Shown here: positions 58,582-64,000 of the stretch, piece by piece
Layout: every line of letters begins with the position of its first letter
How positions within the stretch are numbered: position 1 is the first letter of the stretch
Assembly (NCBI RefSeq): GCF_008369445.1
Contig: NZ_VTWH01000006.1
Coordinates: forward strand, 124,001-188,000
Reading direction: 5' to 3'
Source of the DNA: Aureimonas fodinaquatilis
GTDB taxonomy: Bacteria; Pseudomonadota; Alphaproteobacteria; Rhizobiales; Rhizobiaceae
Length of the DNA: 64,000 nt
Made by a program: the position numbers and the translations under genes
The notes under the pieces: model-generated
The model's database searches: none
What the model was told of the DNA's origin: nothing
Seen by the model: only the letters and a program-made list of their open reading frames with translations

Positions 58582-59889
58582 TCATGAATACAGCTCGCGA
58601 CGGGTCGGTCCCAGTTGGCTCGGCCCCTTTTCCTTTCGAGAGGCGACCGTTTGGAAGATCAACGCATCGCCGCGTTCAAAGCTGATGGCGCAACCGGCAA
58701 GATAGGCCAACCACAGTCGGGCCTTCGGTTCGCCAACCATGGCAATTGCGGTGTCAAAGTTCTGTTGCAATCGTTCAGCCCACAATCGGCAGGTGCGGGC
58801 ATAATGCTCACGCCAGGCTTCCACATCATGAACTTCGAACCGGTGAGCTTCCAGTTTCTGCAGCGAATGGCCGATGTAATCCAGTTCACCCCCCGGGAAA
58901 ATCAGGCGGGTCAAAGCGCGGTATTCCGGTGATTTTTTGTGAAACTGGCGCAGGGTCTTTTTAGCCGGGCGGGTGATGGCGTGATGCAGATAGAGCCCAC
59001 GCGGTTTCAACAGACGATGAACTGTGGAAAAATACTCGTCGTGATGAGCAAAGCCAACATGTTCAAACATGCCGATGGATGAGATTTTGTCGTACTCGCC
59101 TTGAAGCTGTTGAAATGGCTTCAGCTCAATGGTTATTCTGTCTTCCAGACCAGCGGCAGCAATACGTTGGCTTGCAAGGTCAAATTGCGCCTGGCTGAGT
59201 GTTACGCCGTGGCCTGTAACACCGAAAAAGCGCGTTGCATGAATCAACAGAGCGCCCCAGCCACAGCCAATATCCAGAAGTCGCTCTCCCGGCTTCAGGC
59301 GCAGTTTACGGCAGATCATGTCCAGCTTGTCATGCTGAGCCTTATCGATATCCTCATGCCAACCGTCAAAATATCCGCAGGAATAGACCATGTTCTCGTC
59401 TAGAAACAGGCGGTAAAAGTCGTTCGAGACGTCGTAGTGATATTGGATCGCCTGTTGGGTAGACCCGCTTTCTCCTGCGCCCTGGCCAGCCTGAGGCCTT
59501 ACAAGTCTGGACTGGCGTCGCAGTTTGAAAAGCGCAGGCAACGCCTTTGCCACTTCCCATTTGTTGATCCGCTTCAGGGCGTGACGGGTTTTGACCGCGC
59601 TCTTGACCTTCGCCAAGTCAAACAAAGTGCCGTTTTCAATGTCGATCGCTTTTTCCATCCACAATTCAACCAGTGTTGGCAAAGTGGGGCGAAATGCCAG
59701 ATGCGACAGGGCGTAAGGATCGTTCAGCGCGACGATGGGTCCGCTGCAATCACCAATTGTACCGCCATTCCAAAGCCGCACGCCGATCTGTGGCTGGAAG
59801 CTTTCATATCCCTTGCGGATAAGCGCCTCCAGCGCATCAGCTCCGCGCGTGTCAAGTTGTTGAGCCGTCTCATGTCTCACGTGAAACAT
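58582..59889 (-). CDS. cfa: Cyclopropane-fatty-acyl-phospholipid synthase
   Basis: Adds a methylene from SAM across unsaturated phospholipid acyl chains. 435 residues. The SAM loop LLDIGCGWGALLIHA and the bicarbonate-site/active region with YSCGYFDG and GMFEHVG are present. The start MFHVRHE overlaps a parS-like site (59873-59888). It is convergent with the XRE gene and not part of the conserved smr cluster. The stationary-phase membrane role is known for the family. Confidence 0.94.
   Translation of the reverse strand: MFHVRHETAQQLDTRGADALEALIRKGYESFQPQIGVRLWNGGTIGDCSGPIVALNDPYALSHLAFRPTLPTLVELWMEKAIDIENGTLFDLAKVKSAVKTRHALKRINKWEVAKALPALFKLRRQSRLVRPQAGQGAGESGSTQQAIQYHYDVSNDFYRLFLDENMVYSCGYFDGWHEDIDKAQHDKLDMICRKLRLKPGERLLDIGCGWGALLIHATRFFGVTGHGVTLSQAQFDLASQRIAAAGLEDRITIELKPFQQLQGEYDKISSIGMFEHVGFAHHDEYFSTVHRLLKPRGLYLHHAITRPAKKTLRQFHKKSPEYRALTRLIFPGGELDYIGHSLQKLEAHRFEVHDVEAWREHYARTCRLWAERLQQNFDTAIAMVGEPKARLWLAYLAGCAISFERGDALIFQTVASRKEKGPSQLGPTRRELYS
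59873..59888. other. parS-like site 5 (first codons of cfa)
   Basis: TGTCTCACGTGAAACA differs from TGTTTCACGTGAAACA at one base. It covers the first codons of cfa, so ParB loading here could affect cfa expression. About 7.5 kb from the proposed origin, on the right arm. Confidence 0.7.
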
Positions 59890-59938
59890 CCTTGTCTATG
59901 GCCGAGCGGCTAAACCATAGCATGTCATTTTAGGCTTA

Positions 59939-60259
59939 TTAAGCGGGAGTTGAAAGCTTCATCAGCACCAGTCCTGACACGATCAACGCAGCGGCCAGCA
60001 CACGCATGGGTGACAGGCTTTCACCCAGAAATGTGATGCCAACCACAAAGGCTCCGACAGCACCGATGCCGGTCCAGATCACATAAGCCGTGCCAAGTGG
60101 CAAGGTGCGCATGGACAGAGACAACAGTGCGAAGCTGCCGAACATGAAGACAAATGTTACGATGGTTGGTGTCAGGCGCGTGAAGCCATGCGATTGCTTC
60201 ATTGAAAACGCCCAGACAATTTCAAGAAGACCGGCAACGAAAAGATAGGCCCAAGCCAT
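59939..60259 (-). CDS. gdx: SMR-family guanidinium exporter Gdx (SugE)
   Basis: Small multidrug-resistance-type transporter of 106 residues from the ATG at 60259, which has AGGGG 7 bases upstream; the frame to 60304 crosses the riboswitch. Four hydrophobic helices; the essential membrane Glu is Glu13 in [12 protein letters not shown], and the Gdx-type segment KQSHGFTRL follows. A guanidine-II riboswitch directly upstream supports guanidinium as substrate rather than drugs. Single-gene unit. Confidence 0.92.
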   Translation of the reverse strand: MAWAYLFVAGLLEIVWAFSMKQSHGFTRLTPTIVTFVFMFGSFALLSLSMRTLPLGTAYVIWTGIGAVGAFVVGITFLGESLSPMRVLAAALIVSGLVLMKLSTPA

Positions 60260-60274
60260 GGAGAACCCCTGATT

Positions 60275-60325
60275 TTCGGGCCGTCCCGTATCGCGCACGT
60301 CCATATGGAAGAGGTCGTCCTCTGA
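60275..60325 (-). promoter_or_regulatory. Guanidine-II (mini-ykkC) riboswitch upstream of gdx
   Basis: Read on the minus strand there are two small hairpins, each with an ACGR tetraloop: AGAGG-ACGA-CCTCT (60323-60309 region) and CGGG-ACGG-CCCG (60288-60277). The second lies just before the AGGGG ribosome site of gdx. Tandem hairpins with ACGR loops are the hallmark of the mini-ykkC RNA, which binds free guanidine and turns on Gdx exporters, normally by freeing the ribosome site. Confidence 0.88.
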
Positions 60326-60401
60326 TCATGATGTCATGATCCGCACAGATATGTGGACCTTAAACGCACGAGTTTCAAGTATTTTTCAGGTGAAACCACG
60401 C

Positions 60402-60596
60402 CTAGAAGTCGCTGATGATACCGTTTTTCTCCCAGTCGCCATAACGAATTGGTTCCGGGCCTTTTCTACCGTTCACTTCCACAGGTCGTTCCTGTTCCTG
60501 CACTTCCTGCTTTGCTCTGCGTTCAGCAGCCTCAGCCAACGCCCTTTGCGCTGCCGGTGGAAGATTTTCCAACCCATCCGAACGATTGTTGACCAT
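60402..60596 (-). CDS. Succinate dehydrogenase assembly factor 4-like (DUF1674)
   Basis: Short protein of 64 residues from the ATG at 60596, which has GGGAGAG upstream; the ATG at 60614 would use that site as coding sequence. The family C-terminus GPEPIRYGDWEKNGIISDF is complete. The relative SdhAF4/Sdh8 binds the flavoprotein of succinate dehydrogenase during assembly. Divergent from htpX. Confidence 0.88.
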   Translation of the reverse strand: MVNNRSDGLENLPPAAQRALAEAAERRAKQEVQEQERPVEVNGRKGPEPIRYGDWEKNGIISDF

Positions 60597-60707
60597 GGCG
60601 AACTCTCCCGACATGCCTATTTGGCAATTGATCTATCCAGACAATATTGAAGCATTGCGTTAAAATTACCAGATTGATACCAGCACGAAACGGAGACCTG
60701 TACGCCA

Positions 60708-61697
60708 ATGAACATAATTAAGACCGCCATGTTGATTGCGGTTATGACCGCACTGTTTATGGGGGTTGGTTTGCTGATTGGCGGGCGGGGAGGCATGTTG
60801 ATTGCCTTGGTCATCGCCGTGGCAATGAACTTCTTTGCTTATTGGAATGCGGACAAAATGGTGCTGAGAATGCACCATGCCCATGAGGTGGATGAGCGCA
60901 CAGCACCGGATTACGTTCGTTTGGTCCGCGGATTGGCGGAGAATGCCGGGCTGCCAATGCCGAAGGTTTATCTGATCGAGAACGATCAGCCAAATGCGTT
61001 TGCCACTGGCCGCAATCCACAAAATGCTGCCGTGGCTGCGACCACCGGTCTTCTGAGACAGCTTACGCCGGAAGAAGTGGCGGGTGTGATGGCGCACGAA
61101 CTTGCGCATGTGGAAAACCGCGATACACTGATTATGACCATCACCGCCACGCTGGCGGGTGCTATTTCCATGCTCGGCAATTTTGCCTTCTTTTTTGGCG
61201 GCAATCGGGATAACAACAATCCACTAGGCATAATCGGAGTGCTAGTAGCCGTCATCGTTGCACCCTTTGCTGCGATGATCGTGCAAATGGCCGTTTCCCG
61301 CACTCGGGAATATGCCGCTGATCGACGGGGAGCCGAAATATGCGGTGAGCCTTTGTGGCTGGCTTCAGCGCTGGGCAAAATTGCAAAGGCTGCGGGTCGA
61401 ACCGTCAATGTTGATGCCGAGCGTGCCCCGGCTACTGCTCATATGTTTATTATCAACCCGTTGAATGGTCAGCGCATGGACAATCTGTTTTCCACCCACC
61501 CGGATACCGGCAACCGTATTGCGGCCTTGCAGAACATGGCGGCGCAGACAGGTGGCACGTCATTTGGTGGAGGGGCCGATGGTGGTCAGGGCGGCATCGG
61601 ATTTCGTGCGCCTCATAGCCCAGCACCGAAAACCAGAGGGCCTTGGGGCACCAACAAGAATTCGTCACACGGGAAGCGCAAAGGTCCATGGGGTTGA
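60708..61697 (+). CDS. htpX: Membrane zinc metalloprotease HtpX
   Basis: Quality-control protease of the inner membrane. 329 residues: two N-terminal hydrophobic helices (about 5-25 and 28-47), zinc motif HELAH at 130-134 with active-site Glu131, and a third/fourth membrane region near 145-190. The C-terminal tail is Gly-rich and basic, as in other alphaproteobacteria. The stop overlaps the rsmB start by 10 bases. Confidence 0.95.
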   Translation: MNIIKTAMLIAVMTALFMGVGLLIGGRGGMLIALVIAVAMNFFAYWNADKMVLRMHHAHEVDERTAPDYVRLVRGLAENAGLPMPKVYLIENDQPNAFATGRNPQNAAVAATTGLLRQLTPEEVAGVMAHELAHVENRDTLIMTITATLAGAISMLGNFAFFFGGNRDNNNPLGIIGVLVAVIVAPFAAMIVQMAVSRTREYAADRRGAEICGEPLWLASALGKIAKAAGRTVNVDAERAPATAHMFIINPLNGQRMDNLFSTHPDTGNRIAALQNMAAQTGGTSFGGGADGGQGGIGFRAPHSPAPKTRGPWGTNKNSSHGKRKGPWG

Positions 61698-63067
61698 AAT
61701 CCACCGCTAAGCAAAAACGAGCCTTTGTTCAGGAATTTGAGGATCAGCGCCCGGGGCTGGCGGTGCGCCGTGTTGCAGCCCGGCTCCTTTCCGCCATCGT
61801 CGATGCCCGCACGTCGCTGGACGGCCTAACCGACAAAGTCGGTGGGCATCCTGAGTTTCGCAGGCTCGATCCGCGCGATCAGGCGCTGGTTCGCGCCATT
61901 CTTGTGTCGGCCCTTCGGCGGCGGGGCACAATCTCTGCCATATTGGACGCGTGCATCGACCGACCTTTGCCTCCGCGTGCCGCGCCGTTGCGAACAATTC
62001 TGCATACGGGACTGACCCAGATACTGTTTCTGGATGTGCCGGATTCTGCCGCCGTGGATCTGGCGGTGACGCTGGCCTCGGGAGATCCGCGCACAGACCG
62101 GTTTGCCGGTTTGGTCAATGCCGTATTACGGCGCGCATCACGCGAAAAAGACGATCTCCTGGCTCAGTTCAATGATCCGATGCTGAACATGCCGGACTGG
62201 CTGAAGCAGCGTCTGATAGCAACTTACGGCCTTGAGCAAACGATCCAGATCGCTGCGGCACACCAGGTTCAGGCCCCGGTTGATCTGACCGCCAGAAATG
62301 ACGCGGCGGCGGTCGCTGCAAGCATGCCGGCGCAATTGCTTCCCTTTGGCACCGTGCGCCTCTCCGCCGAAACAGACGGTCAGATTGCCTCACTGCCCGG
62401 CTTTGCCGAGGGCGAATGGTGGGTGCAGGATGCTGCGGCCAGCCTGCCTGCCAAGCTGTTCGGCGATATTTCCGGTCTGAAGGTGGCCGATGTTTGCGCG
62501 GCGCCGGGTGGCAAAACGGCTCAGCTCGCTGCGGCCGGTGCCAAGGTAACCGCGGTGGATATTTCCGCCTCCCGGATGAAGCGGCTGCTCGACAATTTTT
62601 CTCGGCTGACCCTGCCGGTTGAAACTCACATTGGTGATCTGCGCAGCTTCAACCCGTCTGAGCCATTTGATGCTGTCTTGCTGGATGCTCCGTGTTCATC
62701 AACCGGCACCATTCGCCGCCACCCGGATGTGGCCTACACAAAGGACGAGGCAGAAGTTCGCAAACTGGCGCAGGTGCAGGCGGGGCTGTTGCGCGATGCC
62801 GCCCGTCTTGTACGAAACGGCGGCGTTATTGTCTTCTCCAACTGCTCGCTTGACCCTGTGGAAGGTGAAGAGGTGGTTGCCGCCTTTTTGGCAGAGCGCC
62901 GCGATTTTGAACGTTTGCCGGTTCAAGCCCATGAACTCCCGGGGCTGGAAGAAGCCATCTGTGCCAATGGAGATGTGCGGACAACACCCGCAATGTTCCA
63001 GCGGGGAACCGCAGAACAATCCGGTCTTGATGGATTTTATGCGGCAAGATTGCGACGGCTGGCCTGA
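61688..63067 (+). CDS. rsmB: 16S rRNA (cytosine-C5)-methyltransferase RsmB/Fmu
   Basis: 459 residues from the ATG at 61688 inside htpX. N-terminal NusB-like domain (about 20-150), then a SAM methyltransferase with [19 protein letters not shown], catalytic-motif [15 protein letters not shown], and the second cysteine in [11 protein letters not shown]. Co-transcribed with htpX. A 133-base gap follows before the heparinase gene. Confidence 0.94.
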   Translation: MGLKSTAKQKRAFVQEFEDQRPGLAVRRVAARLLSAIVDARTSLDGLTDKVGGHPEFRRLDPRDQALVRAILVSALRRRGTISAILDACIDRPLPPRAAPLRTILHTGLTQILFLDVPDSAAVDLAVTLASGDPRTDRFAGLVNAVLRRASREKDDLLAQFNDPMLNMPDWLKQRLIATYGLEQTIQIAAAHQVQAPVDLTARNDAAAVAASMPAQLLPFGTVRLSAETDGQIASLPGFAEGEWWVQDAAASLPAKLFGDISGLKVADVCAAPGGKTAQLAAAGAKVTAVDISASRMKRLLDNFSRLTLPVETHIGDLRSFNPSEPFDAVLLDAPCSSTGTIRRHPDVAYTKDEAEVRKLAQVQAGLLRDAARLVRNGGVIVFSNCSLDPVEGEEVVAAFLAERRDFERLPVQAHELPGLEEAICANGDVRTTPAMFQRGTAEQSGLDGFYAARLRRLA

Positions 63068-63200
63068 ACGATCCAGTTTATTTGCCCGAAATTAGGGAAT
63101 ATTTTACCAGGTTTTGTGAAAATCCCGCCTGAATAGTTTGCGCGTGCAGGCCCTGGCGTCTTCAGCCAAGGGTCATACACATTTCAGGAGCCGGGCAATC

Positions 63201-64000
63201 ATGGCTGCGGAACTGGTAGATGATCCGCGATTGGCGGGGTTGGCGTTAAAAGAAGCCTGGCGTCGGGTGCGCCGCGCGACGCGTGCGCCATGGCTGCCGC
63301 TTTTTTCAGGTGCCGGACCCGACCGCATTCTCGCCGTTCCGCGAGAGTTTCATCATGGGGATATGGCAACCGCCGAAACCATTTATGCCGGTTGTTTTCA
63401 TCTGGCCGGCCATCGCATTGAAGTGACGGCCCGTTCGCCCTTTGAGCGGCTGGATGCCCCGTTGGCCTGGCAGGTGGAGCTCTATGGCTTCAGTTGGCTG
63501 CGCCACCTGTCTGAAACGCAGGATGCCCTGTCGGCAGAAAATGCCCGTGCACTGGTTCTAGATTTCATGAACCTGCCGCGTCGCCGTCGCTCGCCCGCCA
63601 GCGAACAGCCGGAGGTCATGGCTCGCAGGATCGTTTCATTCCTCACCCATTGCCCCATCATCATGGCACAGGGCGATGATGCATTCCGCGGCAGGTTTCT
63701 GGACCTGCTGGCGTCCGAAGTGCGCTATTTGCGGCGTATTGCGGCAGAGGTTTCAGATGGAATGCCGCGCCTTGGTGTGCGCATTGCGCTGGCGTTTTCG
63801 GCTTTGTGCCTGCCCGCACATGGCCACCAGATCAAACTGGCGACGCAAAATCTTTCCAGCGAGCTGGACCGCCAGGTTCACGCGGATGGCGGGCATGCAT
63901 CGCGCAATCCCGAGCTGATCATCGAAATTCTGGCGCAATTGCTGCCGCTGCGTCAGCTTTACGCTCAGCGCAGTCAGCCAGTGCCGCGTGTGCTGCTGGC
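63201..64000 (+). CDS. Heparinase II/III family protein (3' partial)
   Basis: The first 266 codons of a gene that runs off the window; open from an ATG at 63201 preceded by CAGGAG. The translated part shows the family segments WQVELYGFSWLRHL and DGGHASRNPELI. The family contains polysaccharide lyases; in Rhizobiales this rsmB-linked gene (usually followed by purH) has no proven substrate. The catalytic lyase region would lie partly beyond the window. Confidence 0.85.
   Translation, partial: MAAELVDDPRLAGLALKEAWRRVRRATRAPWLPLFSGAGPDRILAVPREFHHGDMATAETIYAGCFHLAGHRIEVTARSPFERLDAPLAWQVELYGFSWLRHLSETQDALSAENARALVLDFMNLPRRRRSPASEQPEVMARRIVSFLTHCPIIMAQGDDAFRGRFLDLLASEVRYLRRIAAEVSDGMPRLGVRIALAFSALCLPAHGHQIKLATQNLSSELDRQVHADGGHASRNPELIIEILAQLLPLRQLYAQRSQPVPRVLL

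Overview
This 64 kb window (roughly 55-60% GC by eye, not computed) looks like part of the main chromosome of an alphaproteobacterium, most likely order Hyphomicrobiales (Rhizobiales) and perhaps a marine Phyllobacteriaceae/Ahrensiaceae-type lineage. The main evidence is gene order: leuS-lptE-holA-parB-parA-rsmG-mnmG-mnmE-rho-hemJ-hemE-[origin]-maf-aroE-coaE-dnaQ-secB-fxsA-tim44-smr, then sdhAF4/htpX/rsmB/heparinase. This is the arrangement around the replication origin in that order. Five parS-like palindromes and a cluster of GANTC (CcrM) sites agree with it. The species cannot be fixed from the sequence alone.

Layout. (1) 3-9812: one tight plus-strand operon with an ABC importer (binding protein, ATPase, permease), a CurA-type NADP reductase, a succinate-semialdehyde-type dehydrogenase, an iron alcohol dehydrogenase, a citryl-CoA lyase-like protein and a dedicated aconitase. 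I do not know a described pathway with exactly this gene set; it is the best candidate for a new catabolic system. (2) 9836-16047: LysE exporter, DUF899 protein, a heme oxygenase-bacteriophytochrome pair, an MFS exporter with a His-rich tail, and a YqaA protein. (3) 16081-23356: a TPP riboswitch and thiC, then a vitamin-B6 module (MocR regulator, PLP-binding YggS, pyridoxal kinase) that continues into a DapA-type aldolase and a second iron alcohol dehydrogenase. (4) 23415-37894: thiolase, RND efflux pair, oleate hydratase, acetyl-CoA synthetase, 5-oxoprolinase and a second YggS. (5) 38071-52026: the left arm of the origin region. (6) 52027-52619: the probable chromosomal oriC. (7) 52620-58512: the right arm. 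(8) 58582-64000: cyclopropane synthase, a guanidine-II riboswitch with its Gdx exporter, SdhAF4, HtpX, RsmB, and the start of a heparinase II/III gene cut by the window end.

How the genes fit together. ParA/ParB and the parS sites segregate the origin, which lies in the hemE-maf gap. Regulatory RNAs are visible for thiamine (thiC) and guanidine (gdx). Palindromic operators sit in front of yggS/mocR and the DUF899 gene. The heme oxygenase makes the biliverdin that the bacteriophytochrome binds. No transposase, integrase, phage gene, CRISPR array, rRNA or tRNA was recognised.
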